Below are positions 44,321 to 55,961 of a stretch of 64,000 nt of DNA, piece by piece. A program made the translations under genes and the position numbers. Under the pieces are notes generated by a model that did no database searches, had not been told where the DNA came from, and was given only the letters and a program-made list of their open reading frames with translations. The number at the start of each line of letters is the position of its first letter. The first letter of the stretch is position 1. This DNA comes from Dugong dugon (taxonomy: Eukaryota > Chordata > Mammalia > Sirenia > Dugongidae), in the NCBI GenBank assembly GCA_030035585.1, contig CM057466.1:114714182-114778181 (forward strand), in the 5' to 3' direction.

Positions 44321-44408
44321 TACTACATAAGGGTTGAGTGTATGTACATATATGGGCTTGTAAATACTATATAAGGGTTGAGTGTATGTCCATACACGGG
44401 CTTGTGGT
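44321..44408 (+). repeat. Two-copy tandem duplication, ~45-bp unit
   Basis: ATAAGGGTTGAGTGTATGTAC and ATAAGGGTTGAGTGTATGTCC head two consecutive copies, each ending in GGGCTTGT. A few substitutions separate them. Confidence 0.8.
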
Positions 44409-44955
44409 CATATATTGCATGTATGTATAATGTGAGGTGTTGGAAATAATTCCAAACTAACTTCTATGAAAACTGACAAGAACTTCTAGATCCTGTGTTA
44501 ATATTGATTTTCTTACAATAATATCAGACCCCTCATGTCTTAATTCAAGACATGTGAATTCATAGATTATTTAAGTAGGTAGGCAACTCAAGAGTAGAAT
44601 ATTTACCTTCTTATTGTCCCATTGTAGACAAGTTGGGAAAGAGAGAGGTTTAAAAGAATCACTGGCTTTTTTTTCCTTTAAGCAGAGCATCATCTTTCCA
44701 AGTGAACTATATTTTGCATTTTATTAGCATGCATTTATTTCAAAGTTTAATTTTGTAATAATTATTTTGTGTTACATTCTTTGTGAAAGCATCATGTCTG
44801 TTTTAACAGAGCCTGTGCACAGTTGCTATCATTATATCAACCTCAGAGTCACTATATTCTGTCCTTATTGCACAGCAACAGAAGAAATAATAAAAAATCA
44901 AGGTCCATAGAGATACATATATGTGAGTGGTAAAAGTATCTTGTTTTGTCTTACT
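44409..44955. other. AT-rich unique DNA
   Basis: No feature is recognised. Confidence 0.3.
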
Positions 44956-45003
44956 GGTTGTTATGGATTGAATTGTGTTCCCCAAAAATATGTGTTGTAA
45001 ATC

Positions 45004-46690
45004 CGTCTTAGTTATCTAGTGCTGCTATAACAGAAATACCACAAGTAGATGGCTTCAACAAACAGAAATTTATTCTCTCACAGTCCAGTAGACTAGAAGT
45101 TCGAATTCAGGGCAATAGCTCCAGGGGAAGGCCTTCTCTCTTTCTTGACTCTGGAAAGGTCCTTGTCCCCAATCTTCCCCTGGTCTAGGAGTTACTCAGG
45201 CACAGTGACCCTGGGTCCAAAGGACATGCTCTGCTCCCAGTGCTGCTTTCTTGGTGGTATGAGGTCCCCTTGTCCCTTTGCTAGCTTCTCTCTTTTATAA
45301 CTCAAAAGAGATTGACTTAAGACAGAACCTAATCTTGTAGATTGAGCCCTACCTCATTAACGTAACTGCCTCTAATCTTTCCTCTTTAACATCATAGAGA
45401 TAGGATTTACAACACATAGGAAAATCACATCAGATGATAAAATGGTGGACTATCACACAATACCGGGAATCATAGCCTAGCCAAGTTGACAGACATTTCG
45501 GGGGGACACAATTCAATCCATAACATCCCACCCTTTGGCTCCCCAAAATTCATGTCCTTGCCACATGTAAAACACATTCACCCCATCATATTATAGCAAA
45601 AGACTTAATTCAACTCCAAGTCCAAAATTTAAAATTCCTCTTCATCTGTGAAAGCTACAATACAAATTATCTGCTTCCAAATTACAATGGTGGAATAGGC
45701 ACAAGACAGACATTTCCATTACAAATGGGAGAAATTAGAGGGAAGGAAGGGATAACAGGTACCAAGCAAGTCAGCAGAACATATTACATTAACTTTCAAG
45801 GCTGGAAAATAATCCTATGTTCTCTGAGACCATTTAGACAATGGCCCTGCCCTCCAGACTCTAGGTATTGGCCACTCTCTGTATTCTTCGTAGAGACCCC
45901 CTGGTCTTCAGCTCCGCCTTCCAGGCCCTCTAGACAGCAACTCTGCTCCCTCGGCTTTGGGTAGCTCCATTCTCCTAGTCCATCTGAGTGGTGACTCCAC
46001 CCTTTGAGACCCCAGAGGTCGTGTCCCTACCCTTTGAGAGTGAAGCAGCTCTGCTTCCTGTGTTGTCTCTTCAGCTTCTGCTTCCTGGTTCCTTGGCCTC
46101 TTGGCCCCCAGGCCTCATCACCTGCATCTGCCCTTCCGGGGTAAGTGTTTCAAAACTCTTGTAGCTCCACCGATAAATGCCTGGAGACACCGCACTTCAC
46201 CGGTAAACTTCAGCCAGAAGGCACTCAGCTCTCTTGCTACGTGTGTTGGCAAGCTTAGCTCCACCAGTAAGTGCTCAAGGGCACCCTACTCTGCCAGGAA
46301 GCCTCCTGTGAAAAGGTACTCAGCTCTCTCCCTCCATAGATTGGCTCCAGTGCCATCTCGAGTTGGTCTCCTGGTTCTGCTGGTGCCGTTTCTCTGCTGT
46401 TGCTTCTCCCCATCTGCACCATCTCCAGTGTAAGATCTCTCCTCTCTTCCTTCTGAGTCCTCACCAAAATTGTCTTTGATGTTCATAATTCCACCAACAG
46501 TCTCTTCAATGCAATCTTAAAACTCTTCCAGCCTCTATCCATTCACAGTTTCAAAACTCCTTCCACATTTTAGGTATCTGTTAGAGCAGCACCCTTCTCC
46601 TGGTACCAAATTCTGTCTTAGTTATTTAGTGTTGCTATAACAGAAATACCACAAATGGATGGCTTTAACAAACATAAATTTTGTTTAACA
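45004..46690 (-). mobile_element. Nested MaLR provirus (partial), antisense
   Basis: Inserted in the host LTR with the 5-bp duplication AAATC (44999-45003 and 46691-46695). Reading the minus strand from the right: a 77-bp remnant of the 5' LTR (46690-46614), a primer-binding-site-like TGGTACCAGGAG (tRNA-Leu type, used by ERVL/MaLR), then about 1.09 kb of internal sequence. A polypurine tract (GGGGAGCCAAAGGGTGGGA) lies against a complete 3' LTR (45525-45004). The 3' LTR is close to the solo LTR at 43262-43780. The internal part is short and has no gag/pol-like open frame. Confidence 0.85.
45526..46611 (-). other. MaLR internal region, non-coding
   Basis: The antisense text (AGGGTGCTGCTCTAACAGATAC, GTGGAAGGAGTTTTGAAACTG) matches the usual start of MaLR internal sequence. 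Frames of up to 110 codons exist on both strands but show no retroviral motif. MaLR elements usually have at most a degenerate gag-like frame. Confidence 0.6.
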
Positions 46691-47048
46691 AAATCCAAAC
46701 CTCTATACCTGTGATTATAATCCTATTTGGGAATATATTTTTTGTTATGTTAATGAGGAAGTATTAGTATAGGATGTGTCTTAAGTAAATGTATTTTGAG
46801 ATGTAAAAGAGATTAAACAAGCAAACCAGCAAGCAGAGATGCCATGCCAAATGGAGATCATCAAGGAGCCACGGAATAGAAGCTAAAGAGAAAAGGACCT
46901 TCCCCCAGCGCTGACAGAGAGAGAATTCCACTAGAACCAGTGCCCTGAATTCAGACTTCTAGCCTCCTAACCGTGAGAAAATAAATTTGTTTGTTAAAGC
47001 CATCCACTTGTAGTATTCCTATTATAGTAGCACTAGGTAACTAAGACA

Positions 47049-47787
47049 GTAGTTTATAATTTCAAATCACTCTTATGGCAATTAAAATTTCACAATTCTT
47101 GAGAGAAGAGCATCTTGAAAATTTTATTCAAAATCACCTGGCTCATCAGACAACATTTCAGAACTGTACATTTTCCTTAATTGGTACTCTTCACTTCAGA
47201 AAGAATTTAGAGACAACTCTAAACCAGTCTAAGTCATGATTGGAGGGTGATTTTTTTCAAGTGTTCTTCTAAAATTATAAGATATTCTCCAGTGTAATGG
47301 ATAAACGTTTGACATGTTGAATGTAAAATCACAGCTTTAATTATATCCTCAACACTTTATCTCAGTCATAAACATGGAAACTGCCTTGCCAAACTCAGTT
47401 CATTTGACTTATGAAAAACAGCACATTCTGTGGGAGAGATATTTAGCTCATAAATGTCTGTGTCTTTCCTCTCCAGAGCTGGCACACAGAAAATGGTTAT
47501 CAAATAAATGCCTGGATTAAAACAAATATTTCCAGTAATGTCTTGTCTTTGAAATATTCACATCATTTTCTTGCTTTGAGAAAATCAACCAACTTCAGTA
47601 CAAAAACTAAATTCTAAACTCACCAGTGCTTGTATATAGCAAATTATTCTTTAACTTGGTAATGTAAATATTCGACATTAGTGCATATAATGACATGCAG
47701 CATGACTTTGGAAGTCATGGCATTATTAATGGCTAGTTTTGTCTATAAAACAGAGGATGAGCACATTTTGGCAAAAGCTTTCATGTT
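47049..47787. other. AT-rich unique DNA
   Basis: Repeat-free as far as I can tell, with no exon signal. It may hold a conserved block around 47280-47480. Confidence 0.3.
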
Positions 47788-47885
47788 GCTGTTGTTAGTT
47801 ACCGTCAAGTCGTCTCCGACTCACGGTAACCTTATGTGCAACATAACCAAACGTTACCTGGTCCTGCACCGTCTTCGTGATTGTT
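47788..47885 (-). mobile_element. RTE 3' end, 5'-truncated
   Basis: GTTGCTGTTGTTAGTTACCG, TCTCCGACTCACGGTAACC, GTCCTGCACCGTCTTCGTG: the antisense last ~100 bp of the RTE, as at 10719. Confidence 0.8.
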
Positions 47886-49090
47886 AACATGTCTGCACTT
47901 TTATAAGAACTCTTTTCTTGTTTTACTCTGCCACTGCCTTTGCACAATCTGTACAAATGTTACATCTTTTCTTGCTTATTTGGCAGTGTACTAAAAGAGC
48001 ACTTAAGACACTACATTTCTGATGGCCAAGTGCCGTGTGCTTTGGCATAAGATCACGTATCTTCTGTGCATTCGTCTTTGGCAATACATACTTAATTTTC
48101 TAATAATTTTTTTCTCAGAGCCAGGGAAGCCACAAACCATATGGTAATCCTGTTGCATTGTAAGGATTTCACAGAGTGTAAGTCACCACATTAATGTAGC
48201 AGTCATGTTGACTAGTCATTCTCACATCATTCTCTTGACAATATCACCAAACTACAATTACAAGCAATGGTGTGAATTATATTTTCACAGCGGCCTGCTT
48301 TGCTAACATGCTTGTTGCTGCGTCAGTTGCTGCCATAATTGCTTATTTTGTCCCTCATGTGATGCCTTATTCTGGAGGATTTTATCATTGTCAGATTTAT
48401 ATTGCGTTCTCATATTTTTTCCTAGGACACTAAGCTATTCAGTTCATACTGAAAGGAACTGCATGTCTTCTTGCTATGCTTATGCACTTTGTCTAAACTT
48501 TTTATTGTAACCAGTCCGGGAACATAGAATGGTTTATGCAGTATTTTACTATCTAAAAAAATTCATTAACAACTTTGTGGCTATTTATTGCTATAAAAGA
48601 AAAATCTCCTTGATTAGAAAAATAGGGAAAAAAGAAAAAAAGACTGTAGTCATGCTTTAATGTCTCTGGGTGGCTTTAATGGAGTGTCCTCCCCTCAGCA
48701 CTTCACTTTCATTTCATCTACTGCTACCAGTTGAGTCAGATGAGGACATACACTTCCTACAACTTGGGCACAAGAAACTGTAAAAATCCTCCCACAACAA
48801 ACATCTACAAGTGTTAGGTAAATATAACCAACATACTCTTAAATAAATGAGCTTGCTTGCATAAAAACAGGGGCAATATCAAGAAATAAATAGGTGTTGA
48901 GACCCAGCACAGTAGACTGCGATTTAGCTCTGCACCTGTCATGGGGATGGGGAGGTGAGAGATGATGGGGAATGAGATGAGGCAGACAAGTGGGTGGGAG
49001 ATAATAAACTGGGATCCCAAAAGGACTAAACCCTCAATATTGTGTGTAGAGATCCCTCCTGCTTCTTTCCAATCCCACCCCCCAGTGGCC
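47886..49090. other. Unique AT-rich DNA
   Basis: No repeat, exon or RNA gene is recognised. A frame at 48814-49020 (minus) is unremarkable. Confidence 0.35.
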
Positions 49091-49094
49091 CCTG

Positions 49095-49195
49095 TTGGAA
49101 GTCTGATGATCTATTTCTAAAAAAGTCAGCCACTGAAAACCCTATGGAGCACAGTTCTACTCTGACACACTTGAGTTGGGGTCAACTCAGTGACA
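49095..49195 (+). mobile_element. AfroSINE fragment, head missing
   Basis: GATGATCTATTTCTAAAAAAG, CAGCCACTGAAAACCCTATGG, CACAGTTCTACTCTGACAC and GGGGTCAACTCAGTGACAAC: the body and tail of the SINE in sense. Confidence 0.8.
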
Positions 49196-49199
49196 ACGG

Positions 49200-50465
49200 T
49201 TAGAGTGTCAAAATAATGGATTTATTTGATTAATTTAATAAATGGCTCAACTAAATGAAAAGTCAAACATTTTTGGCATTGTACAATCTAATAAAAAAAA
49301 AAGTTGACTAAAGTTTTAACTGGGGTGATAGTGATGTAGATATAGCCTTGGCCTCTACACACAAAAGCATTCATGTAGAACTTATCCTCTGTACCATCTG
49401 GAAGGCCTCAGTGAAATTTAGTCCAGAGTTATTAAAAATATATAAGGGAGATAATGGACGTTTGCAATCTTAAAAGAATGAGCTTTGTTTTCATAATCCC
49501 TTGGTCACTGGGCATCTCTTTCACATCAAGACACACGCTATACTCTTGTAGGAACTTCATGAGGCATTTTCCGGCCCTGAAAGCAGCTGCTCAGAAGAAG
49601 ATCTCCTCTCCTTGGGCAAGAGTGTTTCCTCATGAAAATGCACCAGCCAAGAAACCAATCCCCAACATAAGGTGCACTCGAGCCATACCCTACACCAGCC
49701 TCCAGAGGCTGGGCGAACCACAGACAGGGATTTCTCCGATGTTACACAAAACCTATTGTTGTAACTCTGGTTTTTATAAAAGTGGTAACAGAGCTGTCCA
49801 CGCTCCATTTCACCCTCAGTTACATCCTGCAGAGTGAATTCTAACCTGCGGCAACCAGGTATTTTCAGAAATTGGCGTCTTGCCCCATGACAACCGTGAC
49901 CTGATATAAGGTGAGTACGGTAAGTAAGCGGGTGGCACAAGGTGCCACCCAACATGGATGCAAACATTGCTTCTATTTTGTCGTTATTTATTAGCAAAAA
50001 TAATAAAGTAAAATACTAATAATAAACATGCCTTATCAGCCAGGAAAACAAAAGCTTCTCTAGATACTGGAAAGAGATGGAATGTAATTTTTGAGATTGT
50101 TGGCCACGGTGTTAAAATGTCTGTAAGAAAGACAGGGGGAAGAAAGTGGTGTAAGGGGAGTAAAGCAAGGGCTGATGCGCAGGACTGGGGCTTGGCCCTG
50201 CATGGAGCTTGCACCCACACCTGCTGTCCTGGGGGAGATGCGGCCGCATGGCTTTTGTGTGAGCTGTTGACGGCTGGAATCCGGCCACCCCACTGATGCC
50301 ACAGTGACGCCCCAACTGCCGGCAATGGGCAGCGTGGGAGCCAGAGCAGGAAGCTCCCCTTCCTCCTGTCTTTGTACCTTGGTCCGTGCCTTCTATGGAC
50401 ACAACCCAACAAGCAGCCAGGGAAGCACCTGGACAGTAGACAGCAGGGCGGGGCTGAAACGCAAC
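49200..50465. other. Unique DNA; GC-rich in 50100-50460
   Basis: The minus frames 49557-49997 (146 codons) and 49984-50502 (172 codons) overlap other frames on both strands and have no domain I can name. The GC-rich half has few CpGs (GATGCGGCCGC at 50236). Not called as genes. Confidence 0.35.
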
Positions 50466-50469
50466 ACGC

Positions 50470-50625
50470 CAGCAGGTAAGCGTGCATATATGGAGCCCTC
50501 ACTATGCACCAGCACGGTTTTAAGCTCAGCGCATAACAATCATAACCAGCTGGGTGCTATTACCATTCCCAGTTTTAAAGACTGAGTCACAGACTCTTCC
50601 CCAAAGCCCCCAGCAGGTGAGTAAC
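50470..50625 (+). repeat. MIR SINE
   Basis: GGAGCCCTCACTATGCACC, GTGCTATTACCATTCCCAG and AGACTGAGTCACAGACTC follow the sense MIR order. Confidence 0.6.
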
Positions 50626-50769
50626 TAAGGTGGTTTTGTACCCTCAAAGTGCAAGTCTAGCCCAGCCCAGCCCATCTGCACGTTAAATGTTTGTATCTGA
50701 TCTCTTTCTATTGAAACTTAGTTATTCCCCTAGCACACAGATCTTGGTCTCTAATACCATTGTCAATAG

Positions 50770-51360
50770 AAGGGACCAAGGTTTCTTGGATAAGTGGCTG
50801 GGGCAGGAAATACACAAGAAAAAAGAAAAATCCCAACAAAAACTAATGGAGATATGTCAAAGGTCTACAGGAGTGAACTGAAGGAGCTACCACAACATGA
50901 GCAAGAAAATAAAGTGCATTGTATGATAACCCAAAGTATAAAATAAATACCCATGAGTCCATACTGATACAAATAAGAGATAAAATAAATAAATGGGAGA
51001 GAAGAGACAACTCTCTTTTGCAGAAGAATCACAAATAATTTATGCAGTACTCCCTCCTCAAGGAGGCAGAACACAACTCCCCACCCCTGTGCACAGTGAC
51101 TTTCTTCCAAGAAGAAGATAAGCAGACATGACTAAGTGTAAGGTAACATTGGATGGGACCCTAGAAATAAAAAGGGATATGAAGAAAAAACTGAGGAACT
51201 CTAACTCTAAAGTGTGGACTTTAGTGAATAAGAATGCTTCAACATCTGTTCATTAATTGTAACAGAGATGCCATATAATGTAAGATGTTAATTATACAAG
51301 AACGCTCTGTGTTACCTTCCCAATTTTTCTGTAAATCTAAAAATATTCCAAAAATAGAAC
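50770..51360 (+). mobile_element. L1MB-type LINE 3' end
   Basis: Second copy of the element at 20820-21712: GGTTTCTTGGATAAGTGGCTG, GATATGTCAAAGGTCTACAGG, GGATGGGACCCTAGAAATAA, CATATAATGTAAGATGTTAA, CCCAATTTTTCTGTAAATC. Both are sense and unrelated in position, so they are independent insertions. Confidence 0.8.
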
Positions 51361-52060
51361 GTTTATTTCAAAAAAATTGAAAAAACACAGTTTTTGAAAT
51401 TTACCCTAAAGCAATTGAAGCTCTATAAGGACTCACGCTTTCAACCAGTAATAGAGGAAGAGGTGACTTTACCACTTACTGTCTTCATTTGTAAAACACC
51501 TGTTCATATATTTTAAAATATACTACCAACCCTCTCTACATGACATAAACAGAGCATAAGATTACCTCATGTACACAACCACTTATTAAGTCCTTTAGCG
51601 ACTGATTTCCCTGGAAGAGACTATGATTAATGTTTATGTTTTAGCTTAGTGGTAGGATTGAGAAGTGGCGTCATATGGAGCCCTTGAATGGCCTTGCTTC
51701 TTTACAAAACAAGAGGGAGTACAACGGCTGACTCCCAACCCCAACATACCCACCATCCATATCCCCAATCCTTCTTCTGTTGGCTGCGGACTGAGAGGAG
51801 ACTTGCAGTGAGCTGCAGGAAGAGCTGTCATTCCATCAAGAGACTGCCTGATGAAGAGGTGTATGAAAGAAAAAAATCTTAGGATGACAATCGAGCATCA
51901 TTATCTCTCAGAAAGGAGTCTCTTCTAACATATTTCATAGAATCTCCAATGTGCCAAGTGTTTTTAAAACATTGTCCCTCACTGCTCCCCCTCTGATACT
52001 TGCTATGAAATGTCATTGGGAAGAGGCGTTCCCCTGCACCTTGAAACAGAATGTTCATCA
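51361..52060. other. Unique DNA
   Basis: No feature is recognised. Confidence 0.3.
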
Positions 52061-52063
52061 ATA

Positions 52064-52213
52064 CATGTACAATGCATAAACTGGCATACTATACAATGGG
52101 TACCACAGTGTACGTACACAATGCGTACAACAGTGCATGTGTGCAATGTATACAACAATGTACACATACAATGCATATAATGGTATACGTGCACAATGTA
52201 TACCACAGTGCCT
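52064..52213 (+). repeat. Degenerate ~26-bp minisatellite
   Basis: Five to six units of about 25-27 bp share the core ACAATG-nn-TA-n-ACAGTG-nTACGTAC (for example GGTACCACAGTGTACG, GCGTACAACAGTGCATG, TATACAACAATGTACAC). The open frames on both strands over it (52051-52287 plus, 52003-52374 minus) are simply the repeat read through. Confidence 0.8.
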
Positions 52214-54361
52214 GCCTTTTGTTTCTTATTGTTTTGCATGAACAAGATTGGGGATATGAAGGCATCACCAAAGCTTTTGAAATGTAGAAATTTATATTTT
52301 AAGCAAAAGCTTAAAAAAGGAGGATGAGGAGAAAGTAGAAAGTGAGGAACGCCGCTGTTTTTCACATGACACACTCATTTGAGAAGTAAAAATCAGGGCA
52401 AACATCCCAGTTCGTTACTGCTTATTTTAATTTTTTTTTTTAATTTTTATGATAAAAAACAACCTCTTAGACTGATTTTTCTTCCTCTTTGAATCGGCCA
52501 ATTGTTTCAGTATAACGCAGACAGACCTGACATCCACCACCCCTTCCCTTGTTCCACATTACAATATATGGTGGATCATGTGGCGCCCCAGCTATCCAGT
52601 GTCACAGCAAGTAAATTATTCATTATTACAGAACTGGTGAACTGCAGAGCTCAGGTAGGCCCCCTCCACTTGAGCAGGTTTGTCGGGTTTTAGGTTTTCA
52701 GCTGAGTACCCTGTTCCTGCAGCCCCGATCAGTTCAACAAACATTGAACAGCGTGCCCACCCTGGGATCTGAGTCATTACTCAGCCACGTGTGAGCCTTA
52801 ATCCTTGCTGTTAAATACATGCACTTACTCTTCCCAAGCACTGGCTTCATCTCCTCCCCTTAAATAAGAAGAGACTGAAGATCCCAAAATGCCCCAAAGT
52901 AATTTTCCAAAGACAATGTTGTTGATGACTTATCCTAGATCAATCATCATTGAAGGTCGCCTGTCCTGTTTGGCAATATTTGCTCAGTAACTAATAAAGA
53001 TCAGCCTGCAGTTATTCATATTAGGTTACCATCTCCCCAGGGTGAAGCTTAATCCATTTTGCAATGTTTTTCCCAACAAGACAACATGAGTTTCTCCGTC
53101 TGAAAATGAATTAAGTGCACGGTTTCTAAATATGGGATCTGACATTGTTCTTGTTACAAAAAGCAATTTATTCCCCAAAAGGCTTACACTTCAAAGGTTA
53201 TATAAAAAGGTTCAAATATCAATGCTATCCATTTTTCAATTACTGGGCTTCCTAACACCACTAGCTTTTGGACAGATAAGCAGTGGTCTCAGTTTTCTTA
53301 TTCAACATCTTATAGGTTTCCAATTCCACTGCACAGAGAAAGCAAATTTATTGTAATACATTTAGCTGCTTTGGAAACAGGAGTATCCAGATCGTTTCCT
53401 GCAAGCCTGTAGAAGTATCAAAGCACATCTTAAAGGAATATTTATGAAGTGCTAGACACTAACGATTGTGATTGTGTAGATATAGTTTGAAGTGTCTGCC
53501 TATAAACAGGCTAACATAGAACAAGGGTAAGGTGGTTAGAGGAAAACTATCCTCCACATATGAAAATGAAGGTGCCATCGAAACAATCTAAACATCTCCT
53601 AAGAGACAGGCTGTAGACGCTGCTGCTTTCCCGTGAGCAAAGAAAAAAGAACATCCTTCAGTTCTCTCAGTGCCATCAGATAGCAGAAAACAATGGCATT
53701 CGTATTATATTTTTGACAACTAAAAATAAGTATTTGATTTATGTGTGAAATATTCTATGGTAAAAAGAAATAGTGTCCAATGCTCAGAAAGAGTATTGTT
53801 TACTGCCAACCCACGCTTGTCGTACAAGATTTTTCATGGTTGGATAATAAAGGCAGAATGTTCTAATTCATGCCTTGTTATCGTCTCAAAAACAACAAGA
53901 GCAAAAACTTTTAAGAGCTAAAAGTGTAACTTTATTAGGTTTCTTGATAATACTGAATTATAAAAGCCAGAGTTGTCATGGTTGGGGCTGGATTGTGAAT
54001 AAACTCCATAGAAGAGAAGTAATACACCAACAGGGCCGTTTCAGCCTCAGAGCGGTGCACGAGATGAATTTTTTATCAGGGCCAAACGTCAGTGAAGGGT
54101 GAGAGTGCTGGGTCCCAGGACTGCCCACTGAGAGCAGTGGCTTCACCTCCAGCCCTGCAGAGTGTCCTGGGCCACCCTCTGGACCACAGAGGATTGAGAC
54201 AAGGGTGAGTAGCTGACCCCAAGGGCAGTCAATATTTAATTTGGCCAACAGCCCACAGGCAGGTATAAAAGATGTGTCCACAATGGTATAGTTCTACTTT
54301 TAGAAAGTTCCCGTGTCTAATACTGAGAGATGCAGGAATTATCAGCAGTTGTGGAGATGGA
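52214..54361. other. Unique AT-rich DNA
   Basis: No repeat or exon is recognised in about 2.1 kb apart from a T/A run at 52425-52455. 52900-53120 has word content like conserved non-coding DNA (AACTAATAAAGATCAGCC, GAATTAAGTGCACGG). Confidence 0.35.
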
Positions 54362-54366
54362 AAGAC

Positions 54367-54398
<32 letters not shown>

Positions 54399-54399
54399 G
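54362..54399 (+). repeat. (GA)n-rich simple repeat
   Basis: ACACAGAGAGAAAGAGAGAG followed by more GA units. Confidence 0.9.
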
Positions 54400-54476
54400 C
54401 CATGAGCCAGTAGGAGCCATAAGAAGCAATAAGAAAGCCATAATTATGAATAAGCAGAGGTTATTAGTAAGCAGAA

Positions 54477-54901
54477 CCACTACTCGTCTGTCAGTTTGTC
54501 CTATTGTGATGGCTTGCATGTTGCTATGATGCTGGAAGCTATGCCACCAGTATTTCACATTACAGCAGGGCCACCCATGGTGGACAGGTTTCAGCAGAGC
54601 TTCAGCCTAAGACAGGCTAGGAAGAAAGGTCCAGCAATCTGAAAATTAAATAAATAAATAAAATCTCTTGACTCAGCAAAATTAGCCAATTAAAAAATTC
54701 TATGTATCACAGCAGAATATTTTCTGACATAGTGCTGGAAGATGAGTCCCTAGCTTGGAAGGCACTCAAAATACACAGCAGCCACAGCAATGGACTTGAG
54801 CATACCAATGATCATGAAGATGGCACAGGACCAGGCAATGTTTTGTTCTGTTGTACAAAAGGTCACCAGGAGTCAGAGTCGACTCGATGGCAACTAACAA
54901 C
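54477..54901 (+). mobile_element. Internally deleted RTE/Bov-B-type element with 14-bp TSD
   Basis: Flanked by ATTAGTAAGCAGAA at 54463-54476 and 54902-54915. It begins with the same 5' text as 39570 (GTCTGTCAGTTTGTCCTATTG, ATGATGCTGGAAGCTATGCC, GGTGGACAGGTTTCAGCAGAG). It keeps GTGCTGGAAGATGAGTCCC, and after GGCACTCAAAATA (about 54772) jumps to the RTE 3' end: GCCACAGCAATGGACTTGAGC, AGTCGACTCGATGGCAAC. The total is 425 bp, with no coding region. Its deletion joint lies earlier than that of the 39570 copy. Confidence 0.85.
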
Positions 54902-54915
54902 ATTAGTAAGCAGAA

Positions 54916-55500
54916 GCTATGAGGTAGGAAAAAGATTGCCAGAATTGACACTCACTCATGGGGTTGAAAGTGGCAGACACAGAAAAGGAGAAACAGAAAA
55001 ACTCCTCTGCAATGAAGGGGCTTTGACAAACGCCCAGGAACAGCTACGTAACCGGCAGGACCCAGAACACAATGAAAATGGACCCCTGTTCAAAAAGTTT
55101 CAAGAATTTCAAGATGGCAACCACAGAGCATTAAGCCAAGTGCAAAATCTTTTAAAAGAGGGTGCCCCAAGCCTCTGCACACCCTCCCCTGTCCTTAGAG
55201 CTCCATGAGGGAGGGGGTCCAGTCCCAGGAGGTCCATCCCCTCCCTTGATGTCCGAGCCCTTGTGGGACCCCTGCTGCCCAGATTCCCATAGAGGATCGT
55301 ACAAGCAGGCCCCACAGCCTGTGTTCATCTCTGCCTCCTGTAGCCTGAAGAAGCTGAAAATGGGGCTCAGTTTGGGGACGGTGTTGATTGGGATGAGAAG
55401 ATATAGAGATTTCTTCTTGGCTCCAACCTGGCCCTTCAGAGAGCCCCCATTCTCTCCTTGAACATCCAGAAGCACTCACAGAAACACAAAAATAAAGTCT
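54916..55500. other. Unassigned DNA
   Basis: The 168-codon plus frame 54702-55208 begins within the RTE-derived copy and runs out of it, so it is spurious. Overlapping frames lie on both strands at 55109-55479. Confidence 0.35.
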
Positions 55501-55504
55501 CTTC

Positions 55505-55660
55505 TAAGTAGATCTTGCAAATAGCCTCTCATTGAGTCCTCAAGATATCCCTGAGGGGAGCATGGAGGTGTTAATACCTCTGATGCACAATGAACCACCC
55601 TAAGGTAGGGAAGTGTAGGTCAGCCCGAGGCCAGCCAACTTGGAGAGGAGGGCCAGGCCC
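55505..55660 (+). repeat. MIR-like fragment
   Basis: TTGAGTCCTCAAGATATCCC, GGTGTTAATACCTCTGATGC and GTAGGTCAGCCCGAGGCCAG follow the MIR order weakly. Confidence 0.4.
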
Positions 55661-55745
55661 TCTGAGTCCTTCCCAGGGTGTCCTCTCCTAGATCCCTCCC
55701 CACTGTGTTGATGTCGTGGCCCATCTTACTGAGCCCTACTACCCT

Positions 55746-55951
55746 GTTGTTGTCAGGTGCCATCTAGTGATTTTCAACTCGTAACAACCCCATGTGGTAT
55801 TTTAGGACTGCCCTGTCGGGTTTCCTAGGCTGTAATCTTTATAGGAGCAGATCCCCAGGTCTTTCTCCTGCAAAGCCACTAGGTGGATTTGACAGTCAAC
55901 CTTTCAGTTAGCAGCCAAGCACTTAATCATTTGCACCACCGGGGATCCTTT
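55746..55951 (-). mobile_element. AfroSINE with 10-bp TSD
   Basis: Antisense, complete: GTTGTTGTCAGGTGCCATC, CGGGTTTCCTAGGCTGTAATC, TTAGCAGCCAAGCACTTAATC, CACCACCGGGGATCC. The perfect duplication CTACTACCCT lies at 55736-55745 and 55952-55961. Confidence 0.9.
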
Positions 55952-55961
55952 CTACTACCCT

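Larger units (their letters stand above)
44959..47048 (+). mobile_element. MaLR-type LTR (host copy) split by a nested element
   Basis: The left part, 44959-45003 (TGTTATGGATTGAATTGTGTTC), is the start of an MLT1/MST-like LTR. The right part, 46691-47048, continues it: CCAAACCTCTATACCTGTG, GATTATAATCCTATTTGGG, TCTAGCCTCCTAACCGTGAG, the AATAAA signal at about 46980, and an AACTAAGACA end. Without the insert it would be about 400 bp, the usual MaLR LTR size. No internal region is attached. Confidence 0.85.

Noticed and set aside
46101-46433. 110-codon plus-strand frame in the MaLR internal region
   Set aside because: It is antisense to the provirus and has no retroviral motif.
49984-50502. 172-codon Cys/Pro-rich minus-strand frame
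   Set aside because: Three overlapping frames cover the same DNA, no splice or promoter support, no recognised family.
54702-55208. 168-codon plus-strand frame
   Set aside because: It starts inside the deleted RTE element and runs into flanking DNA; no recognisable domain.
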